Shown: positions 1-8,082, counted from the stretch's first letter. The stretch is DNA of 64,000 nucleotides from Rufibacter roseolus (GCF_017916365.1 NZ_JAFMSU010000001.1:124001-188000); one strand, 5' to 3'. Translations and numbers: made by a program. Notes: a model not told the origin generated them from the letters alone.

Positions 1-474
1 CCGGCGTATTTCACGCCAGACTGGGTTTCGGCCCGCGCCTCGGTAAGGAAACTCCATGACCTGCGGCCGGAGATTGCGGCCACCGGCCACGGCCTGCCTA
101 TGCAAGGCCAGGAACTGAAGCAAGGCCTGGATGAGCTGTCGCGGTTGTTTGACCAATTGGCCATTCCGTCTAAAGGACGCTATGTACCCGAGCCTGCCAT
201 CACAGACCGCAACGGCGTGGTTCAGCTCCCGCCAAACGTGAGCAATACCGTGCCTAAGGTCCTGGCTACCGCCGGATTAGTAGCCCTGGCAGGTCTGGCC
301 ACTTACGCCCTCACCAAACGGCGTAAAAGCAACCGAACCTATGCCCGTGTGAAAAGAACCTGGCCAGGCTATGCCAGCAACCCTTATAACCGGTCATCGT
401 CTGAACCGCACGTGCAGGAACATGCTTCCTTCACCCATGACCAGGATGACAACATCACCAACAATTACCCGTAA
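1..474 (+). CDS. MBL-fold metallohydrolase, C-terminal part (5' end outside window)
   Basis: The reading frame is open from base 1, so the start lies upstream. The first 60 visible residues (PAYFTPDW, then ATGHG near visible residue 30, then LDELSRLFDQLA) match the C-terminal end of metallo-beta-lactamase-fold hydrolases, where the TGHG histidine is usually a late metal ligand. After this the protein has a Pro-rich stretch, one hydrophobic segment at about visible residues 87-105 (VLATAGLVALAGLATYALT) and a basic tail starting KRRK. The added membrane anchor is unusual for soluble MBL enzymes. The substrate cannot be inferred from this part. A strong terminator follows 27 bp after the stop. 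Confidence 0.7.
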   Translation, partial: PAYFTPDWVSARASVRKLHDLRPEIAATGHGLPMQGQELKQGLDELSRLFDQLAIPSKGRYVPEPAITDRNGVVQLPPNVSNTVPKVLATAGLVALAGLATYALTKRRKSNRTYARVKRTWPGYASNPYNRSSSEPHVQEHASFTHDQDDNITNNYP

Positions 475-500
475 AGAGAGCCAAAGGGTTTAAATGCATA

Positions 501-537
501 AGAGGGCACGCCGTTTAAAGCGTGCCCTCTTTTTTTG
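501..537 (+). terminator. Rho-independent terminator after the MBL gene
   Basis: An 11-bp perfect stem (AGAGGGCACGC / GCGTGCCCTCT) with an 8-nt loop is followed by a run of seven T. It is oriented to end the plus-strand transcript of the upstream hydrolase gene. Confidence 0.9.
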
Positions 538-569
538 TGCCCCATTGGCTAATGCCTATAAGGTGAAAA

Positions 570-611
570 CCCGTTTTGGAGCCGATTTAGAAAAACCAGC
601 TCCAAAACGGG
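570..611. repeat. Dispersed palindromic repeat, copy 1
   Basis: Perfect 13-bp arms (CCCGTTTTGGAGC at 570-582 and its complement at 599-611) surround a 16-nt centre that itself holds the weaker inner pairing of the family. It sits just downstream of a canonical terminator and 13 bp from the end of the convergent PRC-barrel gene, so it is not needed as the terminator of the upstream gene. See the finding on the palindrome family. Confidence 0.85.
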
Positions 612-623
612 ATTACAATCCTA

Positions 624-1448
624 CTACAAGCCGATGGCTTTCCGTTTCAAGGCAGTGAATTCCTCTTGGGTGATGGTCCCCTGCTCTAGCATTGCGCGCA
701 GCCTTTCAATGGTGGCAATGTCTTCCTGAACAGGTCTGCTTTCCATTCCAGCGCTTGAGCCCATGGAGCCTATACTGGAGGTAGAATGCAAGCCGGTTCC
801 TGACCCCATCCCAGAAGTGGAATGCATACCAGACCCTGAACCTAAGCCAGAGTCTGCGTGCATGCCTGGGTTAGTGTTGAAGTTGGGGTTTGTGTTGAAG
901 TTAGACGTAGAAGTATGGAGGTGGCTTTGGTCCTGCGGCATGGTTTGGGACCGCTGGTGCCGATTTCCATAGAACCTATCCTCATTGAACTGGTCTCGGC
1001 CGTAGAAGTCTGCATTAGGAGATGCCTGGGCCGTAGTCTGCTGCGCGTAGGTGTCATTAGGGCTGGTTACCGCGTGCATAACCCGGTACTCGTACTCAGA
1101 GTCCACGGCTCCGCCCCGGTAAAAAGGGAAACGGGCCAGGGAGTTCCTATCCAGGCTAATGAACACCTGATCGCCGTCATCGTCTAACTGCGCCGCCCCA
1201 ATAGGGATAAGGATATGCCGCGGGTCTGTGTCCACGAGCACGTGCTCCTTGTCTACGTCTATGTCAAGGTACCGCACTTTCATGAGCTCGCGGTCTACAA
1301 TGAGGTCATCTACCTTGCCTATGCGTTTGCCGTCTGAGCCAATCACTTCCCAGCCGCGCACGTCCAGGTTATGGTTGGCCACTTTGAAATCTCTCAAATC
1401 GTGTAAGGGGGCCAGCCGTGCCAGTCCCTCGTTTGCATGGTTTGCCAT
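624..1448 (-). CDS. PRC-barrel domain protein with C-terminal SHOCT motif
   Basis: The 274-residue protein has an N-terminal PRC-barrel domain (about residues 20-115; GWEVIGSDGKRIGKVDDLIV and YLDIDV are typical), the fold shared by RimM and the photosynthetic reaction-centre H subunit. The middle (about 130-235) is a low-complexity Gln/Asn/Ser/Gly/Met region with repeats such as GMHSTSGMGSG. The last 35 residues (IERLRAMLEQGTITQEEFTALK) match a SHOCT motif, a short helical pair often appended to bacterial proteins and thought to aid oligomerisation. There is no signal peptide, so it is probably cytoplasmic. In Bacteroidota such genes often lie near stress genes. Its exact role is unknown. A small membrane protein gene starts 27 bp upstream and may be cotranscribed. 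Confidence 0.8.
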   Translation of the reverse strand: MANHANEGLARLAPLHDLRDFKVANHNLDVRGWEVIGSDGKRIGKVDDLIVDRELMKVRYLDIDVDKEHVLVDTDPRHILIPIGAAQLDDDGDQVFISLDRNSLARFPFYRGGAVDSEYEYRVMHAVTSPNDTYAQQTTAQASPNADFYGRDQFNEDRFYGNRHQRSQTMPQDQSHLHTSTSNFNTNPNFNTNPGMHADSGLGSGSGMHSTSGMGSGTGLHSTSSIGSMGSSAGMESRPVQEDIATIERLRAMLEQGTITQEEFTALKRKAIGL

Positions 1449-1475
1449 TGGTTTCTTGTTTTTAGGGTTATTTGA

Positions 1476-1667
1476 TCAATAAGACAGAAAACCAGGGACC
1501 AAGGACATGATCATCCCAGAGGTAGGGGCGCCTGTGGTTTCAGGGTTTCCGCCCTGCGCCTCAAAGAAGTATTTGTATAAAAGATAGCCTACCACCAGCA
1601 GTATAAGCAGGACTATAATCCAGGCCCAGCTGGAGCGTTTTTTGGGTTCAATGTTTATTTCAGCCAT
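1476..1667 (-). CDS. Small single-pass membrane protein
   Basis: The 63-residue protein has a charged N-terminus (EPKKRSS), one clear transmembrane helix at about residues 14-34 (WAWIIVLLILLVVGYLLYKYF) and a short Gly/Pro/Thr-rich tail. I recognise no family. It lies 27 bp upstream of the PRC-barrel gene on the same strand, which suggests a two-gene unit. Its length and composition resemble small stress-related membrane proteins, but that is only a resemblance. Confidence 0.6.
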   Translation of the reverse strand: MAEINIEPKKRSSWAWIIVLLILLVVGYLLYKYFFEAQGGNPETTGAPTSGMIMSLVPGFLSY

Positions 1668-1762
1668 AGTTTTATTTTGTTTAGATCAATACGGCAATAC
1701 CGTTTAATTGCGTACGAAGCTTTTTTACAGAGGTTTATCCTCAGCCAAACACAAACAAAACA

Positions 1763-1900
1763 ATGGAGAGTAGCAACCGGGCGTCAACATCGGCGAAGCC
1801 AACCGCAGGCCGTGGCGCGGCACCTGGTTTAAACAACCAGGTTTCTGGAGAAAATCAGGGATATGAATTTTCTTTTACCCGCAGGCAAGTAGTCACTTAA
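1763..1900 (+). CDS. Possible small ORF, 45 residues
   Basis: In the gene-poor stretch 1668-2043 there is an ATG-started frame of 45 codons ending TAA. The product is polar, rich in Ser, Ala, Gly and Asn, and ends RRQVVT. No ribosome binding site or known motif is visible. Bacteroidota often lack strong Shine-Dalgarno sites, so this alone does not rule it out. The rest of the stretch holds only the hairpin at 1957-2010. Confidence 0.2.
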   Translation: MESSNRASTSAKPTAGRGAAPGLNNQVSGENQGYEFSFTRRQVVT

Positions 1901-1956
1901 TCTCTGGGCTGAAGATGCCGCCTATCAACCTTTTGCCAGGCTATTGCTCAAAAAAG

Positions 1957-2010
1957 AAGCCTGCCGCTTCGGGCCTGTTTTAGGGAAAACAGGCCCGAAG
2001 CGGCAGGCTT
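1957..2010. repeat. Long perfect hairpin, variant of the dispersed palindrome (copy 2)
   Basis: Two 25-bp arms are perfectly complementary around the 4-nt loop AGGG. The inner half (GGGCCTGTTTT / AAAACAGGCCC) is the core of the dispersed palindrome family in its most perfect form, while the outer half (AAGCCTGCCGCTTC and complement) is unlike any other copy. It lies 33 bp beyond the stop of the minus-strand zinc-ribbon gene and may also end that transcript. Confidence 0.85.
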
Positions 2011-2043
2011 TAGAGATCTGATAAAACTTAGGTTGCGGAGCTT

Positions 2044-3048
2044 TTATTTATCCTGCCCCGGTATCTGCGGAAACTGGATAAACTCGCCCTCCGGGCTGAA
2101 GAGCATGCTCATGGGCTCCTGGGGATCGCGCAGGATATCAGCTTGGGAGATGCCCCAACGGGTCCACATGGTGGCCAGTAATTTGGCGTAGGAACTGTTC
2201 TGCCAGGGGTTGAAGATCACGTTGGTGACATCGTCAATGAGTGTGTCCATGACCAGGTGATCGTCCTGGGGTTTTACGGGCCGGAGCAGGTAATCTGGGA
2301 TCACATTGAGCAGATACCCCGCATAGAAAACGCGGGCGCTGAACTCGGCGGCCTGGATGGGCTGCAACTGCCGCAGCTCAATCTCTTGCCACACGCGCCG
2401 CATGGCGTCTTTGATCATGCCGTTGTCCAGGAGACAGGCCACAATAAGGATATTGTCCAGGCGCAGGCTGAACATCATGGTAGACAGTTCATCGCGGAAC
2501 TCAAACCGGGTAGGCTCAGAGCTGGCGTCCACGTCTATCACAAACAACGAGCCCGGGATAAAATCTGGGAATTCCATGGGCACCCGCAGGGATTGCAGCA
2601 CCCTGAAGAAAGCCTGGAACTTCATGAGCATCTTGGGCTGCTCGCTTACGGCGTGCTCTGGCTGCACCAGCGGGTTCTGCTCTTTGATGAGTTCGGTGAT
2701 GAGGGTGCCGTAGAACATCTTGCCCATCCATTGGTAGAGCAGTTTATCGTCCAAGGCCTGCATGCCGGCTATGCCCTGGGAGAGCGCCTGTTGCACCTTG
2801 TCTTCCAGCGGCTGCAGGTGATTTGTCTGGCAGTTCTGGCAGCAGGGAATCTTCAGGTCCTGGTAAGTGACCACGCTTTGGTCCAGCAGCCGGAGCGGCT
2901 CATGGGCAAAACCGTACTCCTCCATGAGCCAGGCCGGAAAAACCGATGTCTGCTCGTCTGCAGTCACATTGGAGCCGCACAGAAAACAGATGTGGTTCCC
3001 GAAACGCATTCCTTCAAACGGATCAAAAATGGACAGGTGCTGCTGCAT
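2044..3048 (-). CDS. Hypothetical zinc-ribbon / degenerate HNH-like protein
   Basis: The chosen ATG at 3048 gives 334 residues. The open frame continues upstream to 3459, but that part overlaps the opposite-strand SIMPL gene. Near the N-terminus a CxxC pair (CFLCGS) is followed by FPAWLM and then PCCQNCQ. This spacing recalls HNH-type proteins (CxxC, then EHVFPxWL, then CxxC), but the usual His of the EH pair is replaced (DEQTSVFP), so nuclease activity is doubtful. The remaining 250 residues are mostly helical with no motif I recognise. A perfect -7 box (TATCTTTG, 3083-3076 on the minus strand) lies 27 bp upstream of this start and supports it. Function unknown. Confidence 0.6.
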   Translation of the reverse strand: MQQHLSIFDPFEGMRFGNHICFLCGSNVTADEQTSVFPAWLMEEYGFAHEPLRLLDQSVVTYQDLKIPCCQNCQTNHLQPLEDKVQQALSQGIAGMQALDDKLLYQWMGKMFYGTLITELIKEQNPLVQPEHAVSEQPKMLMKFQAFFRVLQSLRVPMEFPDFIPGSLFVIDVDASSEPTRFEFRDELSTMMFSLRLDNILIVACLLDNGMIKDAMRRVWQEIELRQLQPIQAAEFSARVFYAGYLLNVIPDYLLRPVKPQDDHLVMDTLIDDVTNVIFNPWQNSSYAKLLATMWTRWGISQADILRDPQEPMSMLFSPEGEFIQFPQIPGQDK

Positions 3049-3075
3049 AGGGGTAAGAGACGTGTAATGAGTCTG

Positions 3076-3083
3076 CAAAGATA
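3076..3083 (-). promoter_or_regulatory. Candidate -7 box for the zinc-ribbon gene
   Basis: On the minus strand the sequence reads TATCTTTG, a full match to the Bacteroidota -7 consensus TAnnTTTG, 27 bp before the ATG at 3048. No clear -33 TTG box at the usual distance was found. Confidence 0.4.
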
Positions 3084-3195
3084 CACACAAGACCGGCTTG
3101 GCCCGCACTCCTGCGCTGGTGGCATCCGTTAAACCATGCCGCCTAAAACCCGGCATGGTACTTGTAAACCCTTTTTTGAATATATTTATAACACT

Positions 3196-3903
3196 ATGAA
3201 AACCACCCTTGCTTTCGCTCTGGCCTTTGTGGCCTCGTTCCTCTCCTTTTCTTCCCAGGCCCAGCAGACCCAGTTGCCTCCTTTGGTAAGCACCTCGGGG
3301 TTGGGAGAAGTGAAAGTGCAGCCCGACCAGGTTGTCTTTATGACCGGCGTGGAGATACGGGAGAAAACCCTGGAAGACGCTCGCCGCGTGGCCGACCAAC
3401 GCACAGCCGCCCTGCTGAGTTACCTGAAGAAGAACGGAGTAGAAGACAAGCACGTGCAAACCGCCTACCTTTCCCTACAGCCAGTGTACACCGGCGAGTT
3501 TGGCCAGACCACGCCCCAGTTCTACCTGGCTACGCGTTCTATCTCCATCACGCTCAACAAGCCAGATAAGTTTGACGAACTCATGGCCGGCTTGTACAAA
3601 GCGGGCGCCAACCGGGTAGACGGCATCAACTACCAGAGCTCCCAGTTGAAGAAGCATCAGGAAGAAGCCCGCAAAAGAGCCGTGCAGGATGCCAAACAGA
3701 AAGCAGTGGCGCTGGCCTCGGAGTTGGGAGCCAAAGTTGGAAGACCTTACCAGATAAACGAAGCCGTCAACAACCTACCCATAGGTCCGGCCATGTATAA
3801 AACCGCCATGCGGGAGCAAGCCATGGATGCAGGCGGCACTACCTTGGCCTTGGGAGAGATCATCATCACCTCTACTGTGCAGGTGAGCTTCTTGCTGGAA
3901 TAG
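3196..3903 (+). CDS. SIMPL domain (DUF541) periplasmic protein
   Basis: Starting at ATG 3196, the 235-residue protein opens with a Sec signal peptide (MKTTLAFALAFVASFLSFSS, cleavage likely after SQA). The mature part starts with GLGEVKVQPDQVVFMTGVE and contains the long helix EARKRAVQDAKQKAVALASELG, both typical of the SIMPL/DUF541 family (E. coli YggE, animal SIMPL). These proteins form periplasmic oligomers, and YggE is linked to oxidative stress tolerance. The precise role is unresolved. An upstream in-frame ATG at 3136 would add 20 residues before the signal peptide and is less likely. Just before the start lies TATATTTA, close to a -7 box. The gene is divergent from the zinc-ribbon gene. 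Confidence 0.85.
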   Translation: MKTTLAFALAFVASFLSFSSQAQQTQLPPLVSTSGLGEVKVQPDQVVFMTGVEIREKTLEDARRVADQRTAALLSYLKKNGVEDKHVQTAYLSLQPVYTGEFGQTTPQFYLATRSISITLNKPDKFDELMAGLYKAGANRVDGINYQSSQLKKHQEEARKRAVQDAKQKAVALASELGAKVGRPYQINEAVNNLPIGPAMYKTAMREQAMDAGGTTLALGEIIITSTVQVSFLLE

Positions 3904-4044
3904 CAGCTTCTTTATTCTGCTTGCGTATGGGCGGCAGATACTAGAGACCACGTGCGGGAGCAAGGGAAAGATGGCAAGGCTGGTCATTCTTCCTTTTGCT
4001 CCCGCACTATTTTTGCCTTTGCCGAAGTTATGTAAGCAGATGTT

Positions 4045-4084
4045 CGCATTTTTGGGGTGTTTTTCACGAAACTGCCTAAAAGCG
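4045..4084. repeat. Dispersed palindromic repeat, weak copy
   Basis: CGCATTTTTGGGG is opposed by GCCTAAAAGCG across a GTTTTTCACGAAAC centre. Pairing is imperfect but keeps the family order (outer CG and T-run, inner GTTTT/AAAC). It lies upstream of the RNase D gene. Confidence 0.4.
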
Positions 4085-4148
4085 GCAACGCGAGCCTACG
4101 GTTACCCGTCAAGGAACTAACCTGTTTTTTGGGTACATTTACAAGATT

Positions 4149-5297
4149 ATGAAGGAACCTGCATTTACTCTGGAGGGGAAGCCTGTTCATGTGGTGCAAA
4201 CCGATGACGCATTACAGGAGGCTGTGACCCATTTAAGTCAGCAGCCAGAGCTAGCCTTAGACCTGGAATTTGACCAACATCACTATACCTACGGCTTCAC
4301 GCTGTGCCTGATTCAGATCTCTGACGGCCACACGTGTTTTGTAATTGATCCTTTCCCGTTATCTGACCTGCAGCCGCTCTGGAACGTGCTGGAGGACCCG
4401 GCTATCGTAAAAATATTCCACCACGCCAACAACGACCTCATGCTGCTGAGCATGCTGGGCTGCCAGGTACGCACCTTGGTAGACACGGCAGTGGCAGCCA
4501 AAATCCTGAACTACGCCAAAGCTGCCCTGGGCACCCTGCTGGAAGAAGAACTGGGCCTGCGCCTGGACAAATCCCAACAAATGAGCAACTGGAACCAGCG
4601 ACCACTCTCCAGACGGCAACTGGAATACGCCGCCCAGGATGTGCTGTACCTGCACGCGCTTAAAAACGCCATGGTAGCCAAGGTGAAGGAACTGGGCCGC
4701 ATGGCCTGGCTGGAAGAGGAAGACCAACTGCTGGAGTCCATCACCTATGTGGAACTGGAAGATCCCCACCTCAAGATCAAATTCCCGCAGCGGCTTACCT
4801 TGCTGCAGCAGTTCATCCTGAAGCCCATCTATGACTTCCGGGACCAGCTGGCCAAGAAGTGGAACCTGCCGGCGGGGCAGATCATCAACACCAATGCGCT
4901 CATGGCACTCCTCAGCAACCCTGAGCAGAGCATCAATGAGTGGCTTTACCATACCAAGGGCATTAACGGCCGCCTGCAGCAGGAACGTTATGAGGAGCAG
5001 CTGCAACGCATTGTGAACGGGGCTCTAAGGGAAGCGGAAAAACGACGCATCCCTAACCGGTTACCGCCTAATCCATTCCCGCCAAGGCTCAAAACGCCAG
5101 AGACGGAAGCCAGAAGAGAGTTGCTCTGCACCGTGCAGCGCGGCCTGATTGAACGGTACGGCGCCCACGCCACGCCCATGCTCCTGGACCAAAGCATTAT
5201 CACCAACTACAGCCAGACCGGCGAACTGGTGATTCCAAAGAAATACGCGAGAGAGATAGTACATGCTACAGCCCAGGAGATGCAGGTGAACCTGTAA
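4149..5297 (+). CDS. rnd: Ribonuclease D-like 3'-5' exonuclease with HRDC domain
   Basis: The 382-residue protein carries the DEDD-type exonuclease fold: ELALDLEFD near residue 36 (first Asp/Glu pair), HHANNDLMLLSMLG near 98 (third Asp), and YAAQDVLYLHAL near 161 with the Tyr and Asp of the DEDDy subtype. A helical HRDC-like region follows (about 215-300) and assists RNA binding in RNase D. The family trims 3' ends of tRNA and other structured RNA. The length agrees with E. coli RNase D (375). TACATTTA just upstream resembles a -7 box. The next gene starts 36 bp later and may be cotranscribed. Confidence 0.85.
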   Translation: MKEPAFTLEGKPVHVVQTDDALQEAVTHLSQQPELALDLEFDQHHYTYGFTLCLIQISDGHTCFVIDPFPLSDLQPLWNVLEDPAIVKIFHHANNDLMLLSMLGCQVRTLVDTAVAAKILNYAKAALGTLLEEELGLRLDKSQQMSNWNQRPLSRRQLEYAAQDVLYLHALKNAMVAKVKELGRMAWLEEEDQLLESITYVELEDPHLKIKFPQRLTLLQQFILKPIYDFRDQLAKKWNLPAGQIINTNALMALLSNPEQSINEWLYHTKGINGRLQQERYEEQLQRIVNGALREAEKRRIPNRLPPNPFPPRLKTPETEARRELLCTVQRGLIERYGAHATPMLLDQSIITNYSQTGELVIPKKYAREIVHATAQEMQVNL

Positions 5298-5333
5298 CCG
5301 GGCCATTGGTTTGTACAGAAACAAAGAAGGATT

Positions 5334-5720
5334 ATGCCTAAGAAAAGCCTTGAATTTGGTTTATACAACTGGTTCCCGGGGTATGGCTACACCCACATTC
5401 ACCCGGCAAACCGGCGGGAGTTTGAGTTGCTGGAGCCCCACAACAAAGTATTTGAGAAGATTGGTGAGATAAACGGCTGGCTGCTGCTCCGTTACTCAGA
5501 TGAGGAGTTCAAGGTGCGCCCAGACCTGTTTACCAGCATATCCTGGCTGCCGTTCACCTTTGGCGAATGGGTGAGGCCCGCAGACCAACCCTCTGGCCCC
5601 GTAGCCGAGATCACGGATATTTACTGGAGCGTCTCTGACGATGCCCCCTTCTTTGCTCTCAAATATGGCAAGCAGAAACTAGAAGGTGTGTACCGGCAGG
5701 AGCAATTGCGACCGGCATAA
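5334..5720 (+). CDS. Hypothetical 128-residue protein
   Basis: This compact, aromatic-rich soluble protein (LYNWFPGYGYTHIHPANR near the start, later DIYWSVSDDAPFFALKYG) has no signal peptide, membrane helix or metal motif. The order of short motifs suggests a conserved small globular family seen in Bacteroidota, but I cannot name its function. It follows the RNase D gene by 36 bp on the same strand and ends directly at a terminator, so the two may form an operon. Confidence 0.6.
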   Translation: MPKKSLEFGLYNWFPGYGYTHIHPANRREFELLEPHNKVFEKIGEINGWLLLRYSDEEFKVRPDLFTSISWLPFTFGEWVRPADQPSGPVAEITDIYWSVSDDAPFFALKYGKQKLEGVYRQEQLRPA

Positions 5721-5754
5721 AAAAGGCCTTCCTCTTTACAGGAAAGCCTTTTTT
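5719..5754. terminator. Bidirectional terminator
   Basis: AAAAAAGGC-CTTCC pairs with GGAAAG-CCTTTTTT around TCTTTACA. The A-run on one side and T-run on the other serve both the plus-strand hypothetical gene (whose stop it overlaps) and the convergent manganese catalase gene. Confidence 0.8.
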
Positions 5755-5784
5755 ATGAACGGTTTCTTTTATGGTTAGCTACGC

Positions 5785-6660
5785 TTACAGCGCATCCTTG
5801 ATTTTATTGATGATTCCGCCGTCTGGGGAGCCGGTCATTTGTTCTACCTGCGCATGCGCGATAGGCACCGGCGGCGCGAGGACTGGCTCATCGGCTAACG
5901 GCTCACCGGGAACCATCGTAAACTGCCCTTTGCCATCCAGTGACGGACCGTTAGACCACCTGCCAGAAGCAGAATCATCTTTGTAGATGTTGGTGGTCAC
6001 AAAGGCATAATTGAAGCCTTTCACTTCTTCGCTTTGCGGGAAACTGTTAGGAATTGGGTGCGCATTGGTTAACCCACCCAGTTCTTCAATCACCGCCAGC
6101 CATTGGTTCTGGTGCATGGTGTCGCGGGCAATGAGGAAGGAGAGCATGTCTTTCATTCCCGGATCATCGGTGGCTTCCCACAGACGCGTTGCCAGTACCC
6201 GGCCGGTAGACTCTGCCATTACGTTGGCGTACATATCGGCGGCCAGGTTATTGCTGCTCACGATCCAGGAACCGTTGAATGGCACGCCGTTCGCATCAGT
6301 GGCCATGGCGCCTAAACCCGCAGAAAGGAAATGACGCGGGTCCATGCCGCCCATTACCTGCTCCACCACAGGATTATTGCCAACAATCTCATCTTTGAGG
6401 GAGGCAGAGGCCCCTTCCAGGTTCAAGGCTACGGCGGTAGCCAACATCTCAATATGGCCTATTTCCTCGGTTCCGGTTTCCAGTAGCATGTGCTTGTACT
6501 TCACTGGTCCGCGGGAATTCCAGGCCTGGAACAGATATTGTAAACACACGCGCATTTCTCCCTCAATTCCGCCAATGGCCTGCTGCAGCATTCTGGCAAA
6601 CTGGGGGTTTGGTTTGTCAACTCTTACTTTGTACTGGAGTTTTCGATCATGGTAGAACAT
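5785..6660 (-). CDS. Manganese catalase family protein
   Basis: The 291-residue protein begins MFYHDRKLQYKVRVDKPNP and continues with IGGIEGEMRVCLQYLFQAW and ETGTEEIGHIEMLAT, the signature of non-haem dimanganese catalases. The Glu in GGIEGEM, the GTEEIGHIEM motif and the later HQNQW stretch are where the four-helix ferritin-like bundle places its metal ligands. It probably breaks down hydrogen peroxide in the cytoplasm. Length is normal for the family (about 270-300). The C-terminal tail after residue 230 is Pro-rich and variable. The gene stands alone and is followed by a long AT-rich stretch on its 5' side that should hold its promoter. Confidence 0.88.
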   Translation of the reverse strand: MFYHDRKLQYKVRVDKPNPQFARMLQQAIGGIEGEMRVCLQYLFQAWNSRGPVKYKHMLLETGTEEIGHIEMLATAVALNLEGASASLKDEIVGNNPVVEQVMGGMDPRHFLSAGLGAMATDANGVPFNGSWIVSSNNLAADMYANVMAESTGRVLATRLWEATDDPGMKDMLSFLIARDTMHQNQWLAVIEELGGLTNAHPIPNSFPQSEEVKGFNYAFVTTNIYKDDSASGRWSNGPSLDGKGQFTMVPGEPLADEPVLAPPVPIAHAQVEQMTGSPDGGIINKIKDAL

Positions 6661-7215
6661 GGGCTTGTTTTATTTTTTAGTGAATTAAACAAAAGCATAC
6701 CCACTTCCTAAACGATCATATTCATATTTAGGACAATCAAAAAATCCTTAAATAAATTAATTAAACCCAATATAAAGATATAGATGTATTAAGTTTAAAA
6801 GTTTAATAATCAGTCTATTACGAAATTTTACAAACATTTTTAGCGAGAATAAAGGAGAAAATTTTTCGGCAAAATTCAGTATAAATACTGTTACAAACCG
6901 GCTGTACTTACTCTCAGGAATTTCAGTAAAATAAATATATAACTAAGATTAACTTATCATAATATTCCTTGAGAACTGCAGTCTATTTCAGGATTCAATT
7001 TAAAAAAACGAGCCTTAAACGCTTTTATGAAAAATTTAGAATAAACAAAGGAATATAGATAAGTCATAAATAGAATAGTTATAAAAATTGAAGCAGAGAA
7101 ACCTCTCTGCTTCCTTTGGGCAAACAAACCGTTTCATGTAATTAACCAGGAGTACTTCAATCTTAACTGAGTATTTACCGTATATACAACCCAACGAAAC
7201 CAATAAACCAAAACT
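6661..7215. other. AT-rich intergenic stretch, no gene seen
   Basis: This 555-bp stretch is much richer in A and T than the genes around it and separates two divergent genes. No RNA gene or long hairpin was recognised. It must contain the promoters of the catalase gene and of the small lipoprotein gene. The composition contrast could mark xenogeneic silencer binding or simply an upstream regulatory region. Confidence 0.6.
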
Positions 7216-7437
7216 ATGAAAAAAGCATCTAAGGTACTGGCAATGGCCATGATGGCGCTTGCCTTTGGGTTTACCTCATGTGAATCTAAAACTGCCCAGA
7301 ACGTGGAAAACACCGCAGAATCGGCTGCTGAAGAAGTATCTGCCGAAACAGATTCTGCGCTTACCCCTACAGACACTATTTCGGTAAGAGATGAACCGGT
7401 AAAAGACGGCGTTGCCGATAAGGTGGAAAACCAATAG
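7216..7437 (+). CDS. Small lipoprotein, entericidin-like
   Basis: The 73-residue product has a lipoprotein signal peptide (MKKASKVLAMAMMALAFG, then FTSC with the lipidated Cys near residue 22), followed by an Asn/Glu/Ala/Ser/Thr-rich, acidic, unstructured tail (VENTAESAAEEV). It resembles small stress-induced lipoproteins such as entericidins in size and composition only. A terminator hairpin follows 22 bp after the stop, so it is a single-gene transcript. Confidence 0.7.
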   Translation: MKKASKVLAMAMMALAFGFTSCESKTAQNVENTAESAAEEVSAETDSALTPTDTISVRDEPVKDGVADKVENQ

Positions 7438-7459
7438 AAATACTTCTATATATATTTGC

Positions 7460-7506
7460 AATAAATCCGTTGATCAGATGCATAAGCTCTGGTCAACGGA
7501 TTTATT
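7460..7506 (+). terminator. Terminator after the small lipoprotein gene
   Basis: AATAAATCCGTTGATCAG pairs with CTGGTCAACGGATTTATT (one wobble) around an 11-nt loop, followed by a T-rich stretch. Confidence 0.85.
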
Positions 7507-7576
7507 TTATAATCAGCATCATGCAAAATTATTCAATTTTTTTTTGGCATAATGATATAACTAATCAGGAGAAAGC

Positions 7577-7584
7577 TATATTTG
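7577..7584 (+). promoter_or_regulatory. Candidate -7 box (TATATTTG)
   Basis: This is an exact match to TAnnTTTG 40 bp before the GTG start at 7624. A TTTG at 7543-7546 is too far away (30 bp) to be a convincing -33 box. Confidence 0.35.
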
Positions 7585-7623
7585 TATCCCCGTTTCTCAG
7601 ATCACATAAAACGCCCCTGAATT

Positions 7624-8082
7624 GTGGATTTAGACTGCCAAAAATCGCCTTATACTAATATATTCGTAGACACCAGTTTACGGGCTGTACATATTGAGTG
7701 TGAAGAACTTGTCCCCAGCGATACCTTTCGGCGCAGTCTGCTTTATGTGATTGAATTGATCAAGAAAAACAATCTGCTAGCCTGCATCTATGACATCCGG
7801 CAGCTTAAAAGTATCCCGCCCCAGGACCAAGATTGGTTTATTGATGAGGTGTTGCCTCTGCTCCTGAATACCCCCATCCGTAAAGTGGCTGTTCTGGAAG
7901 CCACCAACGGAACCGGCCTCCTGGACCTGAACCAGTTGGTTTACTCAAAATACCTTTCTATTCCGTTTGAGCTGCAGTATTTTGAAGACGTGGCTTCCGC
8001 CCTGGAATGGATTTCCAAAACAACTCCCTTGGATAACAATCCGTTGGTTTCTTCCCGCCAGCGCCTGGCCTCTGCCCTGTAG
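7624..8082 (+). CDS. STAS/SpoIIAA-like domain protein
   Basis: From the GTG at 7624 the product has 152 residues, no signal peptide and alternating strands and helices (VHIECEELVPSDTFRRSLLYVIELIKKNN, written here in parts: a strand, then a long helix, then LLACIYDIRQL). This pattern is common in Bacteroidota proteins related to the SpoIIAA-like fold, where an Asp or Ser on the third strand may be modified. No conserved phosphorylatable Ser is obvious. The gene lies alone between a terminator and a convergent dehydrogenase gene 29 bp away. The function is unknown and the fold call is tentative. Confidence 0.55.
   Translation: MDLDCQKSPYTNIFVDTSLRAVHIECEELVPSDTFRRSLLYVIELIKKNNLLACIYDIRQLKSIPPQDQDWFIDEVLPLLLNTPIRKVAVLEATNGTGLLDLNQLVYSKYLSIPFELQYFEDVASALEWISKTTPLDNNPLVSSRQRLASAL

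Noticed and set aside
1668-2043. tRNA or regulatory RNA in the first intergenic stretch
   Set aside because: No tRNA features were found. Only the 25-bp hairpin and a weak 45-codon frame are present.
3048-3459. N-terminal extension of the zinc-ribbon gene frame
   Set aside because: It overlaps the opposite SIMPL gene and its signal peptide. The ATG at 3048 has a -7 box just upstream.
3984-4199. Minus-strand ORF of 71 codons before the RNase D gene
   Set aside because: It overlaps the start of the RNase D gene and shows no motif or promoter.
7134-7376. Minus-strand ORF of 80 codons across the small lipoprotein gene
   Set aside because: It is an antisense shadow of the lipoprotein frame, which has a clear signal peptide and terminator.
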